This document shows positions 45,521-55,635 of a stretch of 64,000 nt of DNA, piece after piece (the stretch's first letter is position 1; each line of letters begins with the position of its first letter). The DNA is from Flammulina velutipes (Eukaryota; Basidiomycota; Agaricomycetes; Agaricales; Physalacriaceae): NCBI GenBank assembly GCA_011800155.1, contig CM022374.1, positions 310,001 through 374,000 of the forward strand, written 5' to 3'. Under the pieces are notes generated by a model, which did no database searches, was not told where the DNA came from, and worked only from the letters and a program-made list of their open reading frames with translations. A program made the position numbers and the translations under genes.

Positions 45521-46020
45521 TGTGGGTTCTTCAGGTGTGTTGGAGTAGGATTGTAAAATGGTCTACATCTGAAAGGTTGTAGTAATGACTTCAGGCAAAG
45601 AAATGTACGCACTCACTGAGAGGTCTGAGTCTTCAATTCAATGTATCATTGTGTACCATTTGACCTGTAGAAAATAGTACTTGAGAGTAAGAGTCGAAGG
45701 GGAAGAAGATAGACGATGAAGCCAAACAAGGCCACAGTTACGCCACACTTCGACTTTCATATCTTCCATTGCCGGTACAGACAAATCGAGCGAAGATTTC
45801 CCACTCCATGTACTGTCGTATCAAAGGACTGCCCACTAATGTGACTATATTTGAATTGAACAAACGAAGGAACATGCCTCGAACTCGGGCTCAGAATCCT
45901 TGTAAAAGACATACTAGTGACTACCTCCCCGATAAAGGCACCTTTGCAGCTAACACACACATGGATAAGCGCTGGCAGCGCCCGTTGATCAGTGCAGGAG
46001 ATAGCTTTACTTATGGGCAT
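45521..46020. other. Gene-free interval
   Basis: Orphan copy B promoter, including the 32-bp repeat at 45715-45746, and the 3' flank of copy C. No gene is supported. Confidence 0.45.
45715..45746 (+). repeat. 32-bp repeat, copy 2 (upstream of orphan gene B)
   Basis: One mismatch to 41643-41674, in the same orientation. It lies about 195 bp before the orphan copy B start. The less exact similarity extends leftwards through GAGAGT(T/A)..AAGAG-rich sequence, so the homologous segment may be about 80-90 bp. Confidence 0.9.
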
Positions 46021-46619
46021 TCAATACCAGCGATCCGACTTGGCAGCATGGGTGACTGCCTTGTCGAAACGATTGATACGTCCTAGCTCCAATAATCAGG
46101 ATGCATCCTTTTCCAGCGGAGAAAATATACTTTTCAATTTCCTAAAAGCCGCCACAACATCTTTCTCTGTGGCGCGTGCCGTTATAGCCCTTCGGATGTA
46201 GATGTAGATCTTGAAGGACAACCACTGTCGTCCCATGTCAGGTTAAGTTTACTTCTCTGTGAGACGCATTACTCACCGACCTATACTTGACCAGCATGTG
46301 TTCGTCGTCCGTAGGTCGTCTTGGTTCAGGGTAACAGATCTTGTACAACGTTTGTCCAATCTCCTCCAGTTCTAAACACATTTGGTCGATGAAAGGGAGG
46401 ATGGTCTCGGCATCCTGAGCGAAAGTCTATATATACAAGGATTGAGAGCAACATAAATTGTGGCGCTTCAGTACGGACTGTAGCAGGGTCCAAGAGTCTG
46501 TCAGTCATGCCCTTCCAGTACTGGGAGAGTGGCGGCGACAAAGCGTGTCTTTTTCATCCGCCGAGAGTATTCCGTTTCATCTAATTCGTATGATTTTACA
46601 GTTTCTTCGTAGGCTCCAT
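46021..46619 (-). pseudogene. Orphan three-copy family, copy C, frameshifted
   Basis: Homology to copies A and B runs through all four exons (LPVLEG, DRLLDPAT, FAQDAETILPFIDQMCLEL, DVVAAFRKLK, RINRFDKAVTHAAK). In exon 1 there is one extra G (GGGCATG against GGCATG in A and B), which shifts the frame before GM..LLDPAT. The region matching the start codon of B is also out of frame with the rest. The remaining exons and splice sites look intact, so the loss is recent or there is a base error. Confidence 0.75.
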
Positions 46620-46778
46620 CGTAAATGGTGGGTTAGGTTGGAGAGGTGACTTTCCGGGCCGGGTGCCACCATAGATTCTTACCGTTCAATACCATATATG
46701 TATCGTCAAGTCAAGATTCCAAACAATGTAGAAAAGAAATGTGCGTCGTTCAAAGGCTACAGATATACCAAGGTCAAA

Positions 46779-47793
46779 CTACCTCCCCACCAAAGACACT
46801 CCCTGCAATGACGCGACCAACGAAGAAACACTGGCAGCTCTCTCCGGCCTCCCATTCCGCCTGGTCATCAACGAAGGACTGTACGGACTGCGGAGCAGTG
46901 ATCGCCACTTGCTGATTCGACGCCTTGGGGTCCAGCGAGCTCTACAATCGACGAAAGATCTGGGCATTGGGGAAGTAGAGCCGAGCGGGGATGCAGTAGG
47001 CTCGACCAAAGGTATGTGCGACATAGCAGGCGAGAGAGGGATTTCAATAAAAGATTGGAAAGGGCTCTCGGGGAGTTTTGGTTGATAGGCGAGACCGAGG
47101 CCAGTTGCGTACTCGATGCTGGGCAGTGAGGATAGGACGGTCGAGGAAGGCGGAGACATTTCAGGATAACAGGACTTCGGCGAGTCAAGCGCGCAGTCTT
47201 GGATAGAAGCGTCCATCAATACTTGAGGTACAGCGGCTGGCGCAGACAGGAAGACGGGCGACGGCGATTCAGATAAAAGAGTCGCCATCAGACGAGGCTT
47301 CGGCGGGCACGCTGAATCGATGGTAGCATCTCCGGAGAAGGAGAAGTCTGAAGGAAGACCTAAGCCCAGTCCGACAAGAGATGCATTGGGCTGTCACAAT
47401 CGTCAGATTTGGCGAGAACTGAGAATATGAAGGGCGTACATTGTCGCTCGCCTTTCGGCGTGAAGCCCTGCGCGCTTGACCGCTCGACACGCGTCTCTTG
47501 ACACAGCTGCGGCTGGTAGAAGGACGCCTTGTGGGCAGATCTTCCGATTCAGCGTCGTATCCGAGATCCTCCTCCAGAAAGACGTATGGCTTTCGATCTC
47601 TCCTGCGCGAGATGGGATGTGCAAAGTAAGCGACTCGCCCAGCTGAAGGCGTTCCTTTTGATTCCGGGAGATCTGGGACAGGCGGCGACGAGTCGGTATG
47701 AGAATCGGCGGATGATCCATGTTCGAATAGCGAGGACGACGCGTAGGACGATGTTGAAGAGAAGACTGAAGAAGAGAGTTCCAGACTCTGCAT
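46779..47793 (-). CDS. Orphan Ser/Pro-rich protein
   Basis: Two exons meet at an intron of about 52 nt (GTACGC..GTGACAG, near 47393-47444), giving about 320 residues. The N-terminus is MQSLELSSSVFSSTSSYASS. Then follow RKPYVFLEEDLGYDAESED, a basic patch (RSCVKRRVSSGQARRASRRK) and a Pro/Ser-rich part with FSFSGDATIDSACPPKPRLM. It ends RAASVSSLVASLQGVSLVGR. The composition suggests a disordered, phosphorylated regulatory protein. I do not recognise it. It is divergent from the kinesin gene, sharing a 196-bp promoter. Confidence 0.65.
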
Positions 47794-47989
47794 ATTGTTT
47801 AGAATGAAATGGATAGGAAATGAAGAAAGGAATAGATGAAGGTAGTAAAAGAGAAAGGAAGGAATGTGGCTTTTCGGAACGCGCCGAGCCTTTTATTGCG
47901 CCACGAAAGCGCCCACGTGATTTGTGTCGCGGTTGGATTTTGTAAACCCTGAGCACGTGGGGGTATACTCTTGGACCAACACCACCACC
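47794..47989. promoter_or_regulatory. Compact bidirectional promoter with two CACGTG boxes
   Basis: Only 196 bp separate the two start codons. The interval has TTGCGCCACG near 47897, CCCACGTGAT near 47913 and GAGCACGTGGGGG near 47952. CACGTG is the E-box bound by bHLH factors such as Cbf1 or Pho4 in yeasts. The arrangement suggests joint control of the orphan gene and the kinesin. Confidence 0.55.
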
Positions 47990-50647
47990 ATGTCCGTACC
48001 ACGCACGCCAGCCGCGACGTCCCGCAGCAGGATACCCTTCACGCCCAGCAAGCGACCTTTGTCGACGTCGTCGTCGACGGGCTCAGTGAGCTCAAGCAAG
48101 AGCGACCGGGATCTTGCCAGTCGCCTCACCCGCTCAGGATCCGGTGGCAGCACCAGTACTATCTTAGGCTCGACCCACAAGAGATACAAGGCCTCTCTCT
48201 CATCGGAAGTGCGCGGAACGAAGCTTACGCCAGTGCCAGGATCGCCGGCAAGGCCAAAGACACCATCCAAAGATCGGCCAAAAACACCCAGCGCTGATGA
48301 ATGCACGACAAGCATGATGGACGTCAGCAATGTCGATCCCGAAGAGGTGCTTGTCGACTTTGAGACCGTCGATCCTGCCGACGTCTCTGGTGAGATTGAC
48401 GAGGCTTGGTTGCGGGCGGCTACGCATGGCAACGAGGACAAGGTCATGGTTTCCATCCGGTACGTTACTTCCATTGCAACTACTCCTTTCAACTAACTCT
48501 GTTCCAAGTGTTCGTCCAAGCGACAAACCCTCCGCGTGGCACACATCTAGCAATCACCATTCCATCACCCTCGACCCATCCCATGCGAAAAACGACCAAG
48601 GCGCCAAATTTGACTTTGACGCCATCCTCACTGGCTCTCCCAACAAACCCATCTACTCTACCGTTGCACAGTCCCATGTTTCCGCCGCCATGGAGGGCTA
48701 CAATGCCGTCGTCTTTGCTTATGGCCAGACCGCCTCGGGCAAGACATACACACTTTCCGGAGACGACGACGAGCCGGGTATCATCCCACGCGCGATGAAG
48801 GATGTCTTCCGTCACATCAAGAGCACGGAAACACGAGAATATCTCCTCCGATGCTCGTACCTCGAGATCTACAACGAAACCATACATGACCTCCTTGCTC
48901 CAGTCGGCAGTGCTGCAGTCGGTATTCAAGGCGGGATCGGCAACGACATCATTCTCGCCCCTCTGCGGGAGGAAGTGGTTACCAGCCTCAAAGGCGTACA
49001 CGAAGTGCTCAAACGCGGAGAGGGTCACAGACGGACGGCCTGCACCGATTGGAACGATCGAAGTAGTCGAAGTCACAGTGTCTTCAGACTCGTTATCGAG
49101 AGTCGGGAACGATACAGTGGCACGGACGGTCGTCAGACGCCCGGCGCGTCTGGTCGGCAGACACCAGGCATGAGTGGACGTCAGACGCCAGGCCCGCGAC
49201 TGCAAGCCATAGGTGGCCGTAGCGTTCGAACTTCAGTACTGGTGAGTATGAAATGGCCGTCTCTACGCGTTTTGATCATCCCTCCAGAGTCTCATTGATC
49301 TCGCCGGTTCCGAGAAGGCCACCTCGGACAAAGACCGCACTCGCGAAGGAAAGTACATCAATACAAGGTATGTTCTCTGCTCGATTGTAAAGCTCCTCTG
49401 ACGTTCTTTAGTTTGTTGACACTCGGAACTGTGATTGGCACGCTGGCTGAAAATGCTTCCAAGGGTAAAAGGTTAATGTTCAATACAGTTAATTATTTGA
49501 AGCATACTAACGCGCGTCAACAGTGATCACATACCCTACCGCAATTCGAAATTAACGAGGATGCTTCAACCTTCCTTGTCTGGCAATGCTCGGATCAGTG
49601 TCATCTGCACTATCAACCCAGATGTAAACGCGGTCACTGAGAGCACCAGCACACTGCTTTTCGCTAAGAGGATAAAGAGCGTCAAGGTCTGTCGCCTATG
49701 CCTCTTACTTTTGCTCATACTCAATCCCCGTTTCATAGCTCAATGCCCAAAAGAAGGAGGTTGTTGATACCGATGCTCTCATCGAACGCTACAGGCAAGA
49801 GATAGAGGAGCTCAAAGCTCGCTTGGCCGAGAAGGAGGCTACGGTTATGGACACGTCGCCCCGCAAACTGGCCCGTCGACTATCTGCGAAGGAAAAGATC
49901 GACGAGAGCAAGGCGATGAAGGACCTCAACAATCGCATCCAACAACTGACGAAGCTCATCCTGACGAGTAACACGGTCGATGAGAGTGGAGAATCACGAC
50001 CAGCTAGTCCCACCAAGTTGGATTTCGACATGGAACCATATCAGGTATGTGGAACCGTCACGCAGGGCACGCTAGACTAAGGCGCCTTCTAGCTTCAGCA
50101 GGAACTACTCGCAGCGCGAGTACAACTCGAGTCCCAGGCGCGCCAGATATTATCACTCGAGGCAGCCATCCCTCCGCCTGAGACCGTGGAAGGTACCGAA
50201 GCGGAGTTACGCAAGATGCTACATGATGAGATCAAGAAGCGAGAAGAAAAAGAGCTCTGGGCGGATCAGCTGGTGAAGGAATTGGATAAGGAAAAGAAGG
50301 TTTGTGATGTCTCTTTGTCTCTGTCTCTGTCTAGACGTTGATCCATCCTTCCGTAGATGCGGGTCAAATTGGAAGAGGAGAAGAGGGCTCTCGTTTCTTT
50401 TGTGAGTATGGTGGACTCGTTGGGTCTGGGCACTGGGGGTGGTATAGCGACGCCTACGACATCGCCACAACGTACGCGCAAGGACGATGCTCAGAAACTG
50501 CCCAGCCTGCTGGACCAGGTGCCCGAGGAGGATTGGAGTATCCTAGGCGACTTGAGCTTCGAGCTCGAAGCGGCGAAGGGGAAAGCGGTGTTCCCTCCGA
50601 TGCCGAAGAGGGAGGTATTCGGGGCCAAAGAAAACATGGCCACTTGA
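47990..50647 (+). CDS. Kinesin motor, kinesin-7 (Kip2/CENP-E-like)
   Basis: The ATG at 47990 opens a Ser/Pro-rich N-terminal extension (MSVPRTPAATSRSRIPFTPS) of about 140 residues before the motor. The motor shows VSIRVRPSDK, FAYGQTASGKTYTLSG (P-loop), NDRSSRSHSVFRLVIESRE (switch I), SLIDLAGSEKA (switch II) and HIPYRNSKLTRMLQPSLSGN. A GRQTPG unit repeats three times between switch I and switch II, an insertion not usual in the motor core. Coiled-coil segments follow (IERYRQEIEELKARLAEKEA, KAMKDLNNRIQQLTKLI, KKREEKELWADQLVKELDKE). The tail ends PKREVFGAKENMAT. It should move along microtubules. The class assignment rests on overall resemblance only. Confidence 0.9.
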
Positions 50648-51262
50648 CGATTTTCATGATTTTTTTTCTTTATCTAACTAACCTAACTGCGGATCGCTTT
50701 GCTTTGCTATCTCATTTTCCATCTTGCTTCTATGTATGACTAAAATATATTGGTACAGAACACGTCCATCGATTGGCGCAGACGGCCGCCGAAAATGGGC
50801 GGGTTTGATGATTCGCCTCGTGGGAAATTAACGCTAGTTCAGTGCTTGTTTTCCGTCTATTTGGTTTCGTGACCTGCAGGTGTCCTGGCTCCGTCGAATC
50901 ATCCTGAAAGTATCCGTCTATTCAATTTCTTTCTCATCCGACGTCTTGTGGACATTTTACTTGTCTAGGTCTTTGAAGAATGAATGCCTTGGTAATGGCT
51001 GGTAACCGTAACTCTTCAATAACTCTGCATATTAATTCACCACTGATTCAACACGAAGGAAGGCTCCCGCGGCGGCCGTCAACGTGTAGGTTGTCAACGC
51101 TTTAGGTCGTATCTTCTCACTGGATAGTGGCTTATTGGGGAATGGGAGTTTTGGTATTGGCGCGTGAAGCGTGCTCCCATGACCCTTGAATGGTGCTGGC
51201 GAAGTATATAAGACGGGCATGGAAGTATATTGGAGAGCCAGAAACATCATATTCATCGAATC
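50648..51262. other. Gene-free interval
   Basis: Kinesin 3' flank and dioxygenase promoter. A TATATAAGACGG element at about 51206-51217 lies some 50 bp before the dioxygenase ATG. Confidence 0.5.
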
Positions 51263-53375
51263 ATGAACATCACTGCGCAGAAAGCTACCACCCACGGACC
51301 TACGGCGGAGGATCCTTACCAGTATTCCTTCGGGTTCGGGAATCGTTTCGAGAGCGAGGCTATGTATGTTTTTCTCTTTGGTTTTGGCTCATGTGCTGAC
51401 GAGTCTACAGTCCTGGCGTTCTCCCGTTTGCGCAGAACCAGCCTCAGAAAAACAAGTATGGTCTGTACCAGGAGGGAGTAAGTCGCACTATGACCTTGAT
51501 GCTCTGAGCAGTCGTTGACCTCCCTGTGTGTATAGATGACAGGCTCCTCTTTCGTTGCGCCTCGATCCGAGAACCTCAGCGCGTACGTTTCCACCCATCT
51601 CCTCCCCCTAATCCAACTGACGTCTCTCATTTAGGATGCTATACCGCATTCGCCCATCCGTGGCGCATCAAGGGTTCACCGACCTACCCGACAATCCCGA
51701 TGTGAGTACCTTCGCTCCCGCCGTACTATACACCATACTCACATCTCCACAGGTTGAATCCACCTTCCTTCCTCTCAATCCCAAAGTACGAGTAAGCCCC
51801 ACTCAGCTCGCATGGAGTCCCCTGGACATCCCGGCGTTGAAAGACGGTCCAGTTGATTTCGTGGAGGGCCTGAAGACCATTGCGGGCGGGGGAGACCCAT
51901 CTCTTCACGAGGGGCTCGCAATCCACATGTATCTCGCCAACGCGTCGATGGAGAAGAAGGCGTTCATAAACAACGACGGGGACATGTTGATCATGCCGCA
52001 GAAAGGCCGAATGGACATCCAGACGGAATTTGGAAAGTCCGTTTATCAATTGTTCGTTGTTTGTGATTTGTGTGGCTGATGAGGTTGGGTTGATAGGATG
52101 ATGGTCAAACCTGGGGAACTGGTCGTCATTCAGAGAGGTATGAAGTTCAAGGTCGGGTTACCGGATGGTCCTTCTCGTGGATGTGAGTGTCTTTTTGGTG
52201 TGGGTTTAGCGTGTATTATGTCGACTCTGGACTTCTACAGACGTGCAAGAAATATTTGGCTCTCACTATCAACTTCCCGAGCTTGGGCCTCTGGGTGGTC
52301 ACGGTTTGGCCAATGCGCGCGACTTTGAAGTTCCTCTCGCAAGCTTCGACATCGATCAGACCCCATGGCAAAGTAAGGTCCCTCCTTCCTTACCCCGACT
52401 CTATTACTGATGTTCCCCAGTTGTATACAAGTAAGTCCACAACACCATTCCAACGCGACAAGAAACCTTATCCTTCTAGACTCGCTGGGAAGTTCTTCTT
52501 ATGTGCACAAACTCACACCCCCTTTGACGTTGTGGCTTGGCACGGGAAGTAAGCAAGATCTCAATCACTCGCCATCGACCTTGTGCTCACTTCGATTGAA
52601 TACAGTTATGTTCCATACAAATACGACATGAGTAAATTCATCTATGTCGGGAGCATATCTCGAGACCACATCGATCCCTCCATCTTCTGCATCCTCACTG
52701 CAAAGTCCAAACACCCCGGCGTGCCGCTCACCGATATCCTCATCTTCGGTGAGCGATGGGACGTCGCGGACCACACATTCCGTCCTCCAGTGCGTATGCA
52801 CGCGATCTTCGGATGGACATACTGACGTTGGCCCGCAGTACTATCACCGCAACGGCGCGTCAGAGTTCCTGGGTCTGATCATGGGTGAATACGAAGGGAG
52901 GTCAGACGGATTCATCCCGGGTGCTATGAGCTACGAAACGGTGTTCTGTCCTCATGGAAGTAAGGCCGAGTTCGCATTCACTCGCTCACTTGGCATCTAA
53001 CAACCTCCTTCGCAATAGTCTCGCATGAAGAGCAGCAGAAGGCCACTACAGCGGACCTCAAACCTCAAAAGGTCCATGTAGGAACGATGAGTAAGAACCT
53101 CAACATACTCCGCATGAATCTCCACTGATTATCCATCCTATCAGTGGTCATGTTCGAGACGAGCATGATGTTATCTTTGACGGATTATGCTATGAACAGG
53201 ACAGGGAAGATACACGGTAAGCCTCCGTCTCGTGCTTATTAGCGGCACCTCTTATACAACAACCTTAGAACACGACCCCAAGATGTGGGATGGGCTTTCA
53301 GCAGAGTTCCTGAACCGTCTGGACGAGGTGAACGCAGACCTCGCTGCCGCAGGGCTCCAAACTCTAGCTCTCTGA
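51263..53375 (+). CDS. hmgA: Homogentisate 1,2-dioxygenase
   Basis: Over a dozen short exons join in frame. Conserved blocks are DPYQYSFGFGNRFESEA, LPFAQNQPQKNKYGLYQE, GSSFVAPRSENL, WLYRIRPSVAHQGF, HEGLAIHMYLANASM, DGDMLIMPQKG, VIQRGMKFKV, ELGPLGGHGLANARDFEVP, HTPFDVVAWHGNYVPYKYD and YYHRNGASEFLGLIMGEYEG. The last has the iron-ligand His and Glu, and FCPHGVSHEEQQKAT gives the third ligand. The enzyme opens the ring of homogentisate in tyrosine/phenylalanine breakdown. The next two pathway genes (fumarylacetoacetase, maleylacetoacetate isomerase), clustered with it in some ascomycetes, are not nearby. The ATG at 51263 follows a TATA-like site. No damage was seen. Confidence 0.95.
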
Positions 53376-53440
53376 TCTCTATTCGGTTACAAATTATAAT
53401 TAGTACAGTACGGTTATCGAATACAACGCTTAAAAGGCAT

Positions 53441-55007
53441 CTAGAAAGTTCCCTTTGCCCCAGGGTATATCGCAAAGACATCATTATTGAACGCCTCCAG
53501 CTGTGGGCATGCCAAGCTTGCGAACAGCGGCGTGATGTATCTCGCAATCACGGACGGGATATGTCCCAGTAGGCCATTTGTGACGTCCGGGGTTACATTT
53601 TGAATGGCCTGGTAGCTATTTGGATGTTAGAATCATGCGTCGCGCAGACTGCACGAAAGAACGTACGCGAAACACAACAAATTGTTCCCTTGGAAGAGGG
53701 TCTTGATATCATACGCGCCTTTGGTGAAATGGACAACATCAATCCCCGTGAAAGTATTGACTTTGCCCGTCTAGAAGAAGGTCAGTTTTCACCCATGGAT
53801 TCTAGAGCATAATACTCACGTTCCCGCCAATGGCAAGTAGCTGCGGAAATTCCAGAAAGAAGTCGATGGTATCGTCGTTGAGTTCTTTGAAGGAGTACGG
53901 GGTGGATCGTCTATACCAGTTGTCAGGAATGCGTTCAGTCCCTCTCCGTACTTCGAGATGGTCGCTTGAAGCCATGATGAGCAAAAAAATTGTTATTAAG
54001 AAGGATGAAGTTACCTGACGCCAAAGAAAGACCGGAGCACCTTTCCGTCCAGGATCGCGCCTTTCTCAGAGTTGTTGGACATAAGCCTAGGAATGAAACT
54101 ATGGGCAGCCTGTGTGGCGATTAAACCTGCATTTCCTGATCAAATAGCCTTCGGAGAAGAATGAGAATGGCTTACCAGCGAACGGCCCGTAGAAAAAGTA
54201 CGGATTGGTGTGAACAGATTTGCCAAAGGTATAAACGCGTTGCTTCTTTATGACTTCTATGTCATAGTTTCCCGTGACTGAAAGGTTGTTAGTTATTGAC
54301 GCGGTTTGCGGGGAATAGGACACACCAGGGTCAGTGAGGTTGTACATATGCATAAAGGTTTCAAGGTCAAGAGTTATTGCATCTCCGTTATGAGTGTAGG
54401 CGTCGCCACGGCCGGGCGAAGAATCACTTTCGTACTTGTTATGGCTGCCACTAAGACCTTGAGGACGTCCAAGAAGACCGGATAGAAGATTTAGAGGTGG
54501 CGGACCTCCAATCGACCAACTCAGATCGAGAGGGTTGCCAGAAAGGACGACAGAAAGGGCAGAGAGAACTGTGGAGACATCTAGGCCTAGGTTGAATACG
54601 GTGTTGGTGGCGTACATGGCTTCAGTCAGAGTCGTGAAGCCAGAACGGGCAAGATACTGAGGTAAACGTCAGTGACGTTAAACGAAAACCGCATTGGAGA
54701 CGTACACCGTGGTTCGCAAGGGAATTCAATGCTGAATGTTGCTCAGCTCGTGCAACAACAGGTAAGAAGAAACGCATTTACCTGGACATGGGCCCCGAAG
54801 GTCACCCTTCTTGGGAGCCTGATACGCGTGTCGTCCAGTCACGTCGATGAGCTGACTGGGGTCGAAAGACGCGTGGTACTTTTCCTCTTCCTCGAGGCGA
54901 CGTTTGGCGAAAGGACAGTCCTGGCGTGATTTATGCTTCTGAGCGCCGTAATCTGCAAAGGCGAGGACAGACGGAAGAATGGCCAAGACGAGAATATTCA
55001 AATGCAT
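53441..55007 (-). CDS. Secreted heme-thiolate peroxidase (unspecific peroxygenase/chloroperoxidase family)
   Basis: The ATG at 55007 opens a signal peptide (MHLNILVLAILPSVLAFAD). After a basic segment, KKGDLRGPCPGLNSLANHGY contains the Pro-Cys-Pro heme-ligand motif (Cys is the thiolate ligand). It is split by an intron right after GPCPG. LARSGFTTLTEAMYATN and DLSWSIGGPPPLNLLSGL continue the fold. YESDSSPGRGDAY holds the E-x-D region, where the Glu acts as acid-base catalyst. It ends VIARYITPLFASLACPQLEA, then YPGAKGTF. These enzymes use H2O2 to oxygenate a wide range of substrates outside the cell. It converges on the dioxygenase with 65 bp between stops. A TTTTATAGG box is at about 55053-55061. 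Confidence 0.9.
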
Positions 55008-55069
55008 TGTGGAGATGGTGGGAGAGAGCAAGAGAGACGCGCCACTCGAGAAAGGCTTTTATAGGCCAA

Positions 55070-55112
55070 GTAGTTGACCGAAATCCCCGGCAAAGAAGCA
55101 CAAGTGTGGCGC
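55070..55112 (+). repeat. Promoter repeat, copy 1
   Basis: GTAGTTGACCGAAATCCCCG, then about 14 bp, then AAGTGTGGCG. It lies about 65-105 bp upstream of the peroxygenase ATG and matches 55521-55562 at roughly 80% identity. Confidence 0.75.
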
Positions 55113-55520
55113 AGTCACTGACGATCCATCACGCGCCAAGTCAGCGCTCAATTAACAACACACCTCCGATTGTATCGCACACGATTCTGCCAGTAGAGCT
55201 CCTTCTCGCTCCGAGCTCTATGTCACGGATTCTAGTCCATCCGTCCATTTGAATCGTCCACAAATTCTGTCAAATCGTTAACCAGGCAACCAAGTCACGT
55301 ACGCTGATCAGATCCGGCAGCTGCAGCAAATGAGATGCATTTTCTTGAGGACGCGTTGGCTTTTGGTCTTCCGATTTTCACTAGTTTTCATGGATGTCGA
55401 AAATAGCGTACGCTCGCCGCACTATCCTCGATTCCACCATATAATGATAAGCTCGCCTATGGCGGAAAAGGACGGAAGCGTACTGTAGGATGCCGGAGGA
55501 CACGCTAATAAATGCACCAT

Positions 55521-55562
55521 GTAGTCGACCGAAATGCCCGGTGACAAGTAGAAGTGTGGCGT
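55521..55562 (+). repeat. Promoter repeat, copy 2
   Basis: GTAGTCGACCGAAATGCCCG, about 12 bp, then AAGTGTGGCG. It sits about 450 bp upstream of copy 1 in the same orientation. Weaker similarity continues for tens of bases to the right of both copies. Confidence 0.75.
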
Positions 55563-55635
55563 ATGCTCCCACCAGCTCAGTCAAATCAACAATGTCGGTG
55601 TAATTGATTTTGAACGATCTGTGCGTATCTATAAT

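Larger units (their letters stand above)
55008..55635. other. Gene-free interval with duplicated promoter segment
   Basis: This is upstream of the peroxygenase and downstream of the large orphan gene. It carries two copies of a segment of about 43 bp, described as separate repeats. Confidence 0.55.

Noticed and set aside
25946..46619. A full secondary-metabolite cluster
   Set aside because: P450s, a GMC oxidoreductase and a transporter are present, but there is no terpene synthase, polyketide synthase, NRPS or prenyltransferase backbone gene, and housekeeping-like genes lie between the parts.
51263..55007. Tyrosine-catabolism cluster around hmgA
   Set aside because: Neither fumarylacetoacetate hydrolase nor maleylacetoacetate isomerase is nearby. 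The peroxygenase is a secreted enzyme with no pathway link.
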